A model generated the notes under the pieces. It was not told the origin of the DNA and did not search any database. It was given only the letters and a program-made list of their open reading frames with translations. The translations under genes were made by a program, and so were the position numbers. 64,000 nucleotides of DNA. It comes from Aliikangiella marina. Its GTDB lineage: Bacteria; Pseudomonadota; Gammaproteobacteria; Enterobacterales; Kangiellaceae. Location: positions 1,054,001-1,118,000 of the forward strand of contig NZ_VIKR01000002.1 of NCBI RefSeq assembly GCF_007004765.1, given 5' to 3'. Below are positions 53,541 through 63,009 of this stretch, one piece after another; the first letter of the stretch is position 1; each line of letters starts with the position of its first letter.

Positions 53541-55007
53541 ATGCGTATCACTCAAGAAGCTCTTACGTTTGATGACGTCCTACTTATTCCTGCTCACTCT
53601 CAAGTTCTGCCCAACGAGGTGAACTTAAAAACAAAACTGACCCGCGAAATAGAACTGAATATCCCTCTGGTATCGGCGGCAATGGATACGGTAACTGAGG
53701 CTAACCTCGCGATCGCGTTGGCGCAAGAAGGTGGAATAGGGTTCATTCACAAGAACATGGATATTGAGACCCAAGCCGCTCAAGTCCTTAAAGTTAAAAA
53801 ATTCGAGAGCGGTGTCGTTACCGACCCAATCACGGTACCCTCAACGACCAGTATCGCGGCACTGAAAGAAATTACCTCGAAACACGGGATTTCTGGGTTG
53901 CCGGTGGTTGACGATGGTGAACTTGTTGGTATTGTTACTAGTCGCGATATTCGTTTTGAAACCCATCTTGACCGACCGATTTCTACGGTAATGACTACCA
54001 AAGATAACTTGGTCACAGTCACAGAGTCTGCTTCTCAAGAAGAAGTACTAAAGTTGATGCATAAACACCGCATCGAAAAAGTGTTAATGGTTGATGAAGA
54101 ATTTCGTTTGACCGGGCTGTACACAGTAAAAGATATTCAGAAAGCCGAAGATAAACCCAACGCCTGTAAAGATAGATTAGGCCATTTAAGAGTCGGCGCT
54201 GCGGTTGGAACAGGTCCAGACACTAATGAACGGGTTGCCGCTTTGGTCGCTGCCGGCGCAGATATTATTCTCGTTGATACCTCACATGGGCACTCGCAAG
54301 GTGTATTGGATAAGGTTAAATGGGTCAAAGAAAACTATCCTAACGTTCAAGTTATTGGCGGGAACATTGCAACCGCTCAAGGTGCAAAAGATTTAGTGGC
54401 GGCAGGAGCTGATGGCGTCAAAGTTGGGATTGGTCCTGGATCTATTTGTACCACGAGGATTGTCACTGGTGTCGGTGTACCACAGATATCGGCTGTTAAT
54501 AACGTCGCTCAAGCATTGGAAGGTACTGGCGTACCGTTGATTGCGGATGGTGGTATCCGCTACTCGGGCGATATGTGTAAGGCACTTGCCGCGGGAGCCT
54601 ACTCAGTTATGGTGGGGTCAATGCTCGCAGGGACCGAGGAAGCACCTGGTGAAGTAGAATTATTTCAAGGACGCTCTTATAAGTCTTATCGTGGTATGGG
54701 GTCACTCGGCGCAATGCAGCAAAAGCATGGTTCTGGTGATCGATATTTTCAATCATCGAATGCTGCGGACAAGTTCGTACCTGAGGGAATTGAGGGGCGT
54801 GTTCCTTACAAAGGCCCAATCAATGCCATTGTTCATCAGATGTTAGGTGGTTTGCGCTCTTCGATGGGCCTCACAGGTTGTGGTGACATTCCCACTTATC
54901 GTACCAAAGCAGAGTTCGTAAAAGTGACCGCTGCAGGGATGCGAGAAAGTCATGTTCACGACGTTCAAATTACTAAAGAAGCGCCGAATTACCAAGTTTC
55001 AAAGTAA
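53541..55007 (+). CDS. guaB: Inosine-5'-monophosphate dehydrogenase
   Basis: A 488-residue IMPDH, equal in length to E. coli GuaB when started at ATG 53541 ([20 protein letters not shown] eight bases upstream); ATG 53526 is also open. Two CBS domains lie at about 95-200, the catalytic Cys is in [15 protein letters not shown], and the flap in RGMGSLGAM. It oxidises IMP to XMP, the committed step of GMP synthesis. Confidence 0.97.
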   Translation: MRITQEALTFDDVLLIPAHSQVLPNEVNLKTKLTREIELNIPLVSAAMDTVTEANLAIALAQEGGIGFIHKNMDIETQAAQVLKVKKFESGVVTDPITVPSTTSIAALKEITSKHGISGLPVVDDGELVGIVTSRDIRFETHLDRPISTVMTTKDNLVTVTESASQEEVLKLMHKHRIEKVLMVDEEFRLTGLYTVKDIQKAEDKPNACKDRLGHLRVGAAVGTGPDTNERVAALVAAGADIILVDTSHGHSQGVLDKVKWVKENYPNVQVIGGNIATAQGAKDLVAAGADGVKVGIGPGSICTTRIVTGVGVPQISAVNNVAQALEGTGVPLIADGGIRYSGDMCKALAAGAYSVMVGSMLAGTEEAPGEVELFQGRSYKSYRGMGSLGAMQQKHGSGDRYFQSSNAADKFVPEGIEGRVPYKGPINAIVHQMLGGLRSSMGLTGCGDIPTYRTKAEFVKVTAAGMRESHVHDVQITKEAPNYQVSK

Positions 55008-55096
55008 GTTTTATGAATTGGCTTGCCGAGCGTGGTTTGATCCATTGGGTCTCAGGCAAATAACTGACAGTTTACAGGTTTTGTCTCTATCATTAA

Positions 55097-55136
55097 AAAA
55101 GCCGCAATTAATATCAATTGCGGCTTTTAAGTTTTT
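55097..55136 (+). terminator. Terminator-like hairpin between guaB and guaA
   Basis: A perfect 13-bp stem (55097-55109 with 55116-55128, core AGCCGCAATT) with a 6-base loop is followed by TTTT-AAG-TTTTTT. It may end most guaB transcripts and leave guaA expression to read-through or its own promoter. Confidence 0.8.
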
Positions 55137-55191
55137 TCAATTGCTTTAGCTTCACGAAAGCCAAAGCACTATCACAAAAGGTAACTAAACG

Positions 55192-56766
55192 ATGTCCACC
55201 GATATCCATGCTCAGAAAATTCTGATTTTAGATTTTGGTTCTCAGTACACTCAATTAATTGCTCGCAGAGTTCGCGAACTTGGTGTTTATTGTGAGCTTT
55301 ATCCTTTTGACCTTGAAGACGAACATATTAAAGCGTTCGCACCGAATGGCGTCATCCTCTCTGGTGGTCCTGAGTCAGTGACGGGTACTGATACCCCAAG
55401 AGCCTCAGATTTGATTTTTCAATTAGGGGTTCCTGTGCTCGGTGTGTGCTACGGTATGCAAACCATGGCCCATCAACTTGGTGGCAAAGTAGCGAGTTCA
55501 GACAAACGAGAGTTTGGCTATGCGCAAGTGCGCCACGCAGAAAAGTCACCACTATTTGAAGGCATTGAAGATCATTCACAAGCCGGCAAAGGAGTGCTTG
55601 ACGTATGGATGAGCCATGGCGATAAAGTCGTCGAGTTACCACCGGAATTTACGGTTATTGGCGAGTCTGATAACGCACCTTTAGCTGCCATGGCCAACGA
55701 AGAGAAGCAGTTCTATGGGGTTCAGTTTCACCCAGAAGTAACCCACACTCATCAAGGTGGGAGAATTTTGGAGCGGTTTGTGCGTAAAATTTGTGGTTGT
55801 GAAAAGTTATGGACCGCTGACAGTATTATTGAAAACGCCATCAACGAAATAAAACAAACTGTCGGTGATGAAGAGGTTATCTTAGGCCTGTCGGGCGGCG
55901 TTGATTCTTCTGTAACAGCAATGCTGTTGCATCGTGCGATTGGCGCTCAATTAACTTGTGTATTTGTTGACAACGGCTTGCTGCGCCTTAATGAAGGCCA
56001 ACAAGTCATGGATATGTTCCATGAAGACTTCGGATTAAATGTTATTAAAGTTGATGCTGAAGAGCGATTTTTAACTGCGCTTAAAGGGGAAGTCGATCCG
56101 GAAGCAAAAAGGAAAATAATTGGTCGAGAGTTTGTCGAAGTCTTCCAGGAAGAAGCTAGCAAATTAAGCGCTGCAAAGTGGTTAGCGCAAGGCACTATAT
56201 ACCCAGACGTTATTGAGTCCGCAGGGGCTAAAACTGGTAAGGCTCATGTAATTAAGTCGCACCACAATGTCGGTGGGTTACCTGAAGATATGACATTACA
56301 GTTGGTCGAGCCGTTAAGAGAGTTGTTCAAAGATGAAGTAAGAAAAATAGGATTAGAACTTGGCTTACCTTACGACATGCTCTATCGACATCCGTTTCCA
56401 GGTCCGGGCCTGGGTGTAAGAATTCTGGCTGAAGTAAAAAAAGAGTATGCTGATTTACTGCGCAAGGCTGACAATATATTTATCGAAGAGCTTTATAAAA
56501 ACGACCTTTACCACAAAACTTCGCAAGCTTTTGCCGTCTTTCTGCCGGTTAAGTCGGTTGGCGTAATGGGCGATGCCAGAAAATACGATTATGTTGTTGC
56601 GCTAAGAGCGGTTGAAACGATCGATTTTATGACTGCTCGTTGGGCACATTTGCCCTATGATTTTTTAGAGCATGTCTCCAATCGAATTATTAATGAAATC
56701 GATGGAATTTCACGAGTAACCTATGATATTTCATCGAAGCCACCAGCGACTATCGAGTGGGAATAA
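55192..56766 (+). CDS. guaA: GMP synthase (glutamine-hydrolysing)
   Basis: A 524-residue GMP synthetase: glutamine amidotransferase with Cys in GVCYGMQ and HPEVTHT (about 86-180), ATP-pyrophosphatase P-loop [10 protein letters not shown] (about 230), and the C-terminal dimerisation domain ending [10 protein letters not shown]. It converts XMP to GMP. It follows guaB by 184 bases with a hairpin between them. Confidence 0.97.
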   Translation: MSTDIHAQKILILDFGSQYTQLIARRVRELGVYCELYPFDLEDEHIKAFAPNGVILSGGPESVTGTDTPRASDLIFQLGVPVLGVCYGMQTMAHQLGGKVASSDKREFGYAQVRHAEKSPLFEGIEDHSQAGKGVLDVWMSHGDKVVELPPEFTVIGESDNAPLAAMANEEKQFYGVQFHPEVTHTHQGGRILERFVRKICGCEKLWTADSIIENAINEIKQTVGDEEVILGLSGGVDSSVTAMLLHRAIGAQLTCVFVDNGLLRLNEGQQVMDMFHEDFGLNVIKVDAEERFLTALKGEVDPEAKRKIIGREFVEVFQEEASKLSAAKWLAQGTIYPDVIESAGAKTGKAHVIKSHHNVGGLPEDMTLQLVEPLRELFKDEVRKIGLELGLPYDMLYRHPFPGPGLGVRILAEVKKEYADLLRKADNIFIEELYKNDLYHKTSQAFAVFLPVKSVGVMGDARKYDYVVALRAVETIDFMTARWAHLPYDFLEHVSNRIINEIDGISRVTYDISSKPPATIEWE

Positions 56767-56809
56767 TTGCTTGAGGGCTTGCTATTTTTAAATCATTTAA
56801 TGACTCGCA

Positions 56810-56838
56810 TTCGGGCTAAGTGATTATCACAGCCCGAA
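56810..56838 (+). other. Hairpin downstream of guaA
   Basis: TTCGGGCT (56810-56817) pairs with AGCCCGAA (56831-56838), and inside it GTGA pairs with TCAC around TTA. No T run follows; it may still terminate or stabilise guaA mRNA. Confidence 0.55.
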
Positions 56839-56899
56839 CATTAGTTTATCGATTTAATCATTCAGAAAAAAGTCTATCGACTCACCACCTAACCCGTAA

Positions 56900-57364
56900 A
56901 TGCAAATGGATACTAACCACGATCATCATTATTGGATGGAAAAGGCGCTCGAACTAGCCCGTAAAGCGGAGTCTGAGGGAGAGGTCCCCGTTGGCGCGAT
57001 TTTGGTCAAAGATGGTGAAATTGTTGGTCAAGGATATAATCATCCCATAGGCTTAAATGATCCGTGCGCACATGCCGAGATTCTGGCACTCCGTGAGGCA
57101 GGCCAAAAACTGGCGAATTATCGGCTGGTTGATACAACCATGTATGTTACGCTCGAACCCTGTGCAATGTGTGCCATGGCAATGGTTCATGCGCGAGTCA
57201 AAACCTTAGTTTATGCGACTAAGGAGCCCCGCACGGGTGCAGATGGCAGTTTGTACCAATTACTGCGACACGCGGGTCACAATCATCAACTAGAGGTTGT
57301 AGCGGGGGTGATGCAGTCTGAGAGCGCCGCCATGTTAAAAGCGTTTTTTCGAGCGAGACGCTAG
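56900..57364 (+). CDS. tadA: tRNA-specific adenosine deaminase
   Basis: A 154-residue deaminase: zinc ligands His58 and the PCAMC pair Cys88 and Cys91, catalytic Glu60 in HAE. GEVPVGAILV and PRTGADGSLYQLL are typical of TadA rather than cytidine deaminases. It converts A34 of tRNA-Arg(ACG) to inosine. It lies after guaA as a single gene. Confidence 0.95.
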   Translation: MQMDTNHDHHYWMEKALELARKAESEGEVPVGAILVKDGEIVGQGYNHPIGLNDPCAHAEILALREAGQKLANYRLVDTTMYVTLEPCAMCAMAMVHARVKTLVYATKEPRTGADGSLYQLLRHAGHNHQLEVVAGVMQSESAAMLKAFFRARR

Positions 57365-57612
57365 CGAGATATAACCCCAGTAAGCAGAACTTGTAATAAT
57401 AATTGGCCTGAATTGGTTGATCTCTGGCAATAATAACGAAAATAACACTATTCCCCTGAAGATCATTTTGCTAAAATCTCATTACGGCTTATGAAAGGGA
57501 TGATCATGAGGCTTTTGGCTTTGCTTATCGAATCCTTTCACAAGAGGAATTCACATTCGATTGGTCTCCTCAAGCCAAAACCGGGGGTTTAAATATCAAA
57601 AGGGAAGTTACT

Positions 57613-59175
57613 ATGTCGTATTCTGATCTATCCAGTAATAATAATAAATCTACTATTCAATCTTTAAAGCTCAATCAGTTTTCAGCGTGTATTAGTGCAG
57701 CACTTTTATCAGCAGCAATGTTGGGATGTGGTAGCAGCAATAATGGGCTGTCTGAAGAGCAACAACTTGTTGAAGATGTCAGGGATGTTATCACAGCGAA
57801 ATCATTGACCGGTGATCCTGCCTCAGGCAGAGATTTGCCAAGTATCGATGATCCTAAAGCACAACTAGGAATGAAATTATTCTTCAGTAAAGCGCTTGGC
57901 GGTGAAATGGACACTGCTTGCGTGACTTGTCATCACCCAGTATTGGGTGGTGGAGATGACTTGTCGTTACCTGTTGGTGTCGACTCTGAATCTCATGACT
58001 TGCTTGGACCTGGACGTTTCCACAGTGTTTCGGGTGAACACTTTGATGGTGGTCCGACCGTCCCACGAAATGCACCAACAACTTTCAATCTCGGTCTTTG
58101 GGACAATGTTTTGTTCCATGATGGACGACTAGAAAGTTTGACCGGTACAGCAGGTATGAATGGCGCAGATGGCGGCATTAGAACGCCTGATTCAGCTTTT
58201 GGTGAAGCGGATCCGAATGCCGGTGCAAACCTAGCAATTGCGCAAGCAAGATTTCCAGTGACTTCACCAGAAGAAATGAAAAACTTCGGTGCATTCGATG
58301 GTACCAACAACACCGAAGTGCGCGAGTTCCTAGAACAACGCGTTGGCGGTTACGGTACTCCGCCAGGTAGTGTGTTACCAATGAATCAGTGGCTTGAAGA
58401 ATTCCAATCTGCGTTTAATGCGCCGGAAGGCACTGCGGAAGAGTTGATTACTTTTGCTAATATGGTTGAAGCAATTGGTACTTATGAGCGCTCTCAAGTG
58501 TTCGTTGATACGCCTTGGAAAGCATTTGTTGAAGGTGACGATAATGCTATCTCCGACGAAGCAAAGCGCGGAGCGCTTATTTTCTTCAATGATGTGGCAA
58601 GTGGCGGTGCAAACTGTGCATCTTGTCATAGCGGCGACTTTTTCACTGATGAAAGCTTCCATAATATCGGAATGCCTCAAATCGGTCGTGGTAAAGGTGA
58701 CGGGGTAAATGGTAACGATGATTTTGGTCGTTTCCGTGAGACTGGCGATGCTGCGGATATGTATGCATTCCGCACACCATCACTTATCAATACCTCAGCG
58801 ACTGGGCCTTGGGGACATGCTGGTGCTTATACAACGCTTGAAAATGTGGTTCGTCATCATTTAGATCCACAAGCGGCGTTAGATAACTATGACTGGTCTC
58901 AATTAGCGCCCAATATTCAAGCTGTTGATATGGTCGCCAACACTCAATCAGCAATTGATACTTTAGAAGCGAGTCGAACTGCTGGTACGGCCATGCTTGA
59001 AAATGTTCAGTTAACGGATGAGCAAGTTAATGATTTGTTAGCATTCTTAATGGCACTCACTGATCCATGTGTTGAAGACAGAGCGTGTATCAGTCAGTGG
59101 ATTCCTGATGCAAGTGACTCCAATCCTGATGCATTGAGGCTGAATGCCGTTGATGAAAATGGTGACTTCCTATAA
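57613..59175 (+). CDS. Di-haem cytochrome c peroxidase/MauG-family lipoprotein
   Basis: A 520-residue protein with a lipobox (AAMLGC, Cys39) following a long N-terminal lead, so it is probably anchored to the outer or inner membrane. Two haem c sites: CVTCH (Cys103-His107) and CASCH (Cys335-His339), each in a cytochrome c peroxidase/MauG-type domain (GxxLFFxxxL..G, TPSLINTSATGPWGHAGAYTTLENVVRHH). Longer than typical peroxidases (about 330-350 residues), owing to insertions around 110-230. It would use electrons from cytochromes in peroxide reduction or, MauG-like, oxidise another protein. Strong terminator follows. Confidence 0.88.
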   Translation: MSYSDLSSNNNKSTIQSLKLNQFSACISAALLSAAMLGCGSSNNGLSEEQQLVEDVRDVITAKSLTGDPASGRDLPSIDDPKAQLGMKLFFSKALGGEMDTACVTCHHPVLGGGDDLSLPVGVDSESHDLLGPGRFHSVSGEHFDGGPTVPRNAPTTFNLGLWDNVLFHDGRLESLTGTAGMNGADGGIRTPDSAFGEADPNAGANLAIAQARFPVTSPEEMKNFGAFDGTNNTEVREFLEQRVGGYGTPPGSVLPMNQWLEEFQSAFNAPEGTAEELITFANMVEAIGTYERSQVFVDTPWKAFVEGDDNAISDEAKRGALIFFNDVASGGANCASCHSGDFFTDESFHNIGMPQIGRGKGDGVNGNDDFGRFRETGDAADMYAFRTPSLINTSATGPWGHAGAYTTLENVVRHHLDPQAALDNYDWSQLAPNIQAVDMVANTQSAIDTLEASRTAGTAMLENVQLTDEQVNDLLAFLMALTDPCVEDRACISQWIPDASDSNPDALRLNAVDENGDFL

Positions 59176-59211
59176 CAATGAACTTTCTATAGTTGTTAAG
59201 TCTCAAAAGAT

Positions 59212-59241
59212 AAAAGCGCATCATTAGATGCGCTTTTTTTT
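59212..59241 (+). terminator. Rho-independent terminator after the peroxidase gene
   Basis: Stem AAAAGCGCATC (59212-59222) with GATGCGCTTTT (59227-59237), 4-base loop, then T run. Flanking A and T runs allow use on both strands. Confidence 0.92.
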
Positions 59242-60312
59242 GCTCTGAGATAGTTCGCTCGAGCAAACTTACTGCTTTAACCCCTAAATTATAGCCATTT
59301 TGGATAATTAGGTTTTTCAGTGGCATCTTTTTTAATTGAAGCAAAGTCATTGCTGTAGGGCTCCCTTCATAGCCAATTATAACGAAACGACTTTTTAAAT
59401 CTTGATCGGCACAATAGGCCTCAATCGTTCCAACCGCCATTTCATCATTTGCGGCAAAAAGGCCTTGAAAATCTTTTAACTTACCCGCTTCGATAACCGC
59501 TTTAATTTGTGCAAAAGCAAGCTCCCTTTGCCACCCACAATCATAGGCTTGAACGTTGACCGCACCGTTAAATATGCTTAACGCACTAATAAAAGCTTGG
59601 TAACAAGATTGCTGTTCTTTGGCATGGAGGAGAATAATATTTTCTGGTGTTTGGTTAAGTTTTTTTAATTCTTCAAACAGCGCCCTGGCCGCGAGTTCAC
59701 CGCCCAGCTGATTGTCATAGCCGATAAATTTTTTACCTGAAATAACTGCTTTGTTTTTGATAAAAATCTCAGGGAGTGTGTCGACTAAAACTAGTGGTAA
59801 TTTAATCTGATCGACTAAATTAATCAGTTGCTCTGGGGCTTCATGGTCGATGACTGTGGGTAAATAATGCCGCCTTCATAATGGGCACTATCTTTTTCTA
59901 TCGTGGATAGAAACTCTTCAAATGCAGCACCACTATATTCAGAATTAGGTGGCGGTAGCCATAAGGCTACTTTGTGCTTGCGCGCTGAAGACTAATTAAT
60001 GCCATTGAGTAGGTCAACGTGAAATGGTTCGTTTGATAATGAAGGAAGGGCAACAAATAAATGTTTTGATTTGAATGTATGTCGATGTAATTTTTGCCAA
60101 TTTGATACAAGATAAGCACAAAAACCGAGAACGAGAATGATGGCGAACATAATGATTAATTGGTTATGTCTCGATTCTCCGACCCATTCAGCTATTAGTA
60201 GTTCAGCAACAATCCAAATCATGATGGCTATGACCAAGAGGCTACTCATCAATATGGCATTAAATTCTTTGGCTTTCGCTATTTCTGACAGTGAACCTTT
60301 AATCCAATCCAT
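59224..60312 (-). pseudogene. Decayed membrane-anchored periplasmic-binding-protein-like gene
   Basis: Reading the minus strand from ATG at 60312 gives two membrane helices (about 17-38 and 48-68) and then a sugar/LacI-type substrate-binding domain (HLFVALPSLSNEPFHVDLLNGI). The frame meets TAG at 59992-59994 but the protein clearly continues in the same frame (SSARKHKVALWLPPP). A one-base loss near 59861-59868 then shifts the frame within GGIILPTVIDHE; downstream DTLPEIFIKNKAVISGKKFIGYDNQ and FQGLFAANDEMAVG complete the domain. A run of eight A (T on the plus strand) near 59233 probably hides the true end; the current frame runs on into the neighbouring gene. At least two lesions, so not functional. 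Confidence 0.8.
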
Positions 60313-60478
60313 GAATAATCCTCCTATGAGATTTGGTGTCAGACTACACTACACAGATCACCAAAAGATTCTAAAGAAACTAAGTTATAACAAGCCGACT
60401 AATAAACTAAGTGTCGATTTGCTATGAATGCCTAATCAGTGTAATTTGTATTGGATTTATAATAATAAGGAGAAAACA

Positions 60479-60964
60479 ATGTCCGATGAGAGTAACAAAA
60501 ATACGCCCTATGAATCGCCGAACGCCGACGTTCAAATGAGTAACAAAAAGGTGCCAGTATGGTTTTGGGTCGTCAGTATAATTGCATTAATATGGAATTT
60601 ATTAGGTCTAATGGCGTTTGTCATGCAGCTCTTAATGACACCGGAAATGATTGCGGCGATGCCTCAGGCGGAACGTAGTTTATATGAAAATTTTCCTGGG
60701 TGGGTTTATATTCCATTTGGCGCTGCGGTAATCGGCGGAACACTTGGGTGTGTTTTTCTGTTAATGAAGAAGGGGTTTGCATTTGAACTTTTTATCATTT
60801 CTTTAGTGGGGGTAATCGTTCAAAATGGCTACTCACTATTGATGACAAATGCGGCAGAGATTTTAGGTGTACAAGCAATCATAATGCCACTCGTTGTCAT
60901 TGCAATTGGGGTAGGCTTAATAATTTTTTCTGCAAAAACTAAGAAGCTTGGATATTTGAGTTGA
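60479..60964 (+). CDS. Small four-helix membrane protein
   Basis: A 161-residue protein. ATG at 60479 with AAGGAG seven bases upstream is preferred over the longer open frame. A polar lead (MSDESNKNTPYESPNADVQ) precedes four membrane helices (about 26-48, 75-98, 103-125, 128-150). The layout resembles small proteins often labelled sugar transporter-like, but that label has little support; function unknown. Monocistronic. Confidence 0.7.
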   Translation: MSDESNKNTPYESPNADVQMSNKKVPVWFWVVSIIALIWNLLGLMAFVMQLLMTPEMIAAMPQAERSLYENFPGWVYIPFGAAVIGGTLGCVFLLMKKGFAFELFIISLVGVIVQNGYSLLMTNAAEILGVQAIIMPLVVIAIGVGLIIFSAKTKKLGYLS

Positions 60965-60991
60965 TATTTAAACTTGCTAAATAAAAGGTTT

Positions 60992-61022
60992 AAAAATGAG
61001 CGAGCGCTGAAGCACTCGCTCA
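60992..61022 (-). terminator. Rho-independent terminator of the GDPD gene
   Basis: TGAGCGAG pairs with CTCGCTCA (60997-61004 and 61015-61022). On the minus strand the stem is followed by TTTTT, downstream of the phosphodiesterase stop at 61141. Confidence 0.8.
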
Positions 61023-61140
61023 ATATCAAGTTAAAGTGGAGAGATTCTCGTTTTTGTAATTGATCGGGTTGAGACTATTTAAAACAGTAAATAATATTCG
61101 TTAGTCTTAATCTAAATTCTCAAATTTTATTGTCTAACGT

Positions 61141-62436
61141 TTATTTGATACCTTTACAATTTGCATAGTAAGATACAGTCGCTGGCCAATCTGAAAAAAT
61201 GCCTTTCACTCCGACATCTTGCGCCAAAACATCGAGTAATGTGAGCATATCACCATCGTTATCGATTGCATTAGCGATTGATTGATAGTACCAACCACCT
61301 CCAGAAGCAAGTGGTCCTGAGCGTTCAATCGTCCAAGTAATAATTTCAAGTCCTGCTGCTTTTGCTTCAGTGGCATAAATAGAAGGAACAATTTTGTTTT
61401 CGCTATTTAAATCCACTAACATCCACATCGGTGGTGCGATGATTTGTACTCCATCGGCAACTAACTCTTGCATGGTTGGCGACCAGCTTGCAGGTTCTCG
61501 GAAGTCAAAAGTAGCAATACTATAGCGTCCATCTAAGTAAACCGCTTTTTTACCAAAACGAGGTTCGTTTTTAATCCAATATTTTACATCGTCAAGATTA
61601 AACGACTGAGGGTAAACTTTACGCGCGGGTACCCCCGCTTCTTTGTATTCATCGATCATTTGTTGTGCGTAATCTTCTTGGGTATAAGTTCCTTGATAAG
61701 GCATTTCAACGCTCGGTGACTTAAGTTCTGGTGTCATTTTTACTCCCAGTGATTTGAATAGTTCGATACTTTCCTTATGAGTTAATAGCGTTCCATTTTG
61801 AGAATATAAATCGGTCCGCCAGTCAGCCGTTGCGTTTATGTAATCTTCAAGTGTAGTGGCTCTCGGGTTAGCTGCGTCCATTTTGCCCTTTAGCGTTTTA
61901 AATTCTTCGAGTGTAATATCGCTTGTACAACATTTTGCTGATGCAGCTTGTAGGATATTGCCATCGGTATCGTACATTGCAGGTGAAAATGGAACTGAAC
62001 ACTTTGCCGCGAGTGGGGTTTGTAAAATGTTTGTTGTTGTATGAAGGTCACACTGTGAATGCCTGCAGACTAGCGCTTTATCTTTAGTAAAGGTCACATC
62101 GCATTCTAAAATGCCAGCCCCCATTCTTGCTGCGGCTTCATAAGATTCTTGAGTATGTTCTGGGAATTGCATTGGTGCGCCACGATGGCCGATTGAAAAG
62201 TTAGTTTTTTTAAATCGCTTTTTTTTGCTACACGATAGTAATTGATCTTTCAGTGGACCGACGTCCATATCTTCGACTAAGTAGTAAGGTCTAGCGCCCA
62301 GTTGCGAAGCTTTTGGATATTTGAGTTCAATGCTATCGTTATCATGTTTTTTGTTGCCTGCTTGGCTAGAGTAAGCGAAGCATGATAAGAATATTAATAC
62401 CGCTGATATTTGAATCAGCTTGATGTTTAAATTCAT
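61141..62436 (-). CDS. Glycerophosphodiester phosphodiesterase family protein
   Basis: A 431-residue exported GDPD: signal peptide ([17 protein letters not shown]), then [13 protein letters not shown] (about 83-95) with the catalytic His and metal-binding Glu, [28 protein letters not shown]-like segment ([10 protein letters not shown]) and the C-terminal ASGGGWYYQ...[10 protein letters not shown]. It splits glycerophosphodiesters into glycerol phosphate and alcohol in the periplasm. The extra cysteines around 118-175 and the length (about 430) mark the larger periplasmic subgroup. AAGGGA precedes the start. Confidence 0.9.
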   Translation of the reverse strand: MNLNIKLIQISAVLIFLSCFAYSSQAGNKKHDNDSIELKYPKASQLGARPYYLVEDMDVGPLKDQLLSCSKKKRFKKTNFSIGHRGAPMQFPEHTQESYEAAARMGAGILECDVTFTKDKALVCRHSQCDLHTTTNILQTPLAAKCSVPFSPAMYDTDGNILQAASAKCCTSDITLEEFKTLKGKMDAANPRATTLEDYINATADWRTDLYSQNGTLLTHKESIELFKSLGVKMTPELKSPSVEMPYQGTYTQEDYAQQMIDEYKEAGVPARKVYPQSFNLDDVKYWIKNEPRFGKKAVYLDGRYSIATFDFREPASWSPTMQELVADGVQIIAPPMWMLVDLNSENKIVPSIYATEAKAAGLEIITWTIERSGPLASGGGWYYQSIANAIDNDGDMLTLLDVLAQDVGVKGIFSDWPATVSYYANCKGIK

Positions 62437-63009
62437 TTTGTATCCCTTTTAGTGATAATGACTCGTCAGTAGTAAAAATTAAGTAGTTGCGCAGTTAAAA
62501 TTTAAATAACGTATTCTCAATGGCACTCGCCAGCCTTGATACGAATTACGAAATACAAAACTAGGCAACTAATATGACTCAATCACGACAGCTTTATGTC
62601 TAAAAAATGAAAGTTAACACTAGTCAGAATTGCTAGGATAAATCGATAACAATATAACCAAAATATTAAATTTAAGAGTAAACTTTTTAGGCGTTTTTAA
62701 CAAAGTCTCATTTGGAGATATCTAAAAATATCGGTGCTACGCTAACAATTTATTCGAAATTAATCGAACGAGTCATATTCAAAAAGGGATGGCTTTACGA
62801 GCGAATATTAGAACGCTAATGCTGGGTGCCATTTTATTTGGCTGCGGTGTACTCAATAGGGTCAATAAATTATAGAGGCTCACTCTAGGTTAATTGGGTA
62901 AAAAAGAGTGTAGTGATACTCCCATAAGAGTTTTGCTTTTACAGTTATCTGGTATTTGACGTATAAAAGTGATAAAAACAAACAATAAAATAAAACGAAG
63001 GAAAATAAT
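62437..63009. other. Divergent intergenic region, about 570 bases
   Basis: AT-rich and without a gene I can support. It separates the minus-strand GDPD gene from the tricorn-type protease, so both promoters should lie here, but none is clear. A 28-codon ORF at 62789 with a lipobox-like LFGC was considered and not accepted. Confidence 0.55.

Noticed and set aside
59090-59440. Separate 116-residue protein beginning MAVGTIEAY
   Set aside because: It is the tail of the decayed binding-protein-like gene; the frame is open well upstream of that Met and the domain motifs continue across it. Its far end runs through the peroxidase terminator.
48757-59994. TAG at 48757 and at 59992 as signs of amber recoding
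   Set aside because: TAG ends several intact genes here (for example the ABC ATPase at 17018 and the oxygenase at 8731), and the second gene also has a frameshift, so ordinary mutation explains both.
62789-62875. A 28-codon ORF with lipobox-like LFGC, resembling a tiny lipoprotein
   Set aside because: The A/G-rich stretch before the ATG is too close to act as a ribosome binding site, and Phe at the -2 position of the lipobox is unusual. Chance is the simpler explanation.
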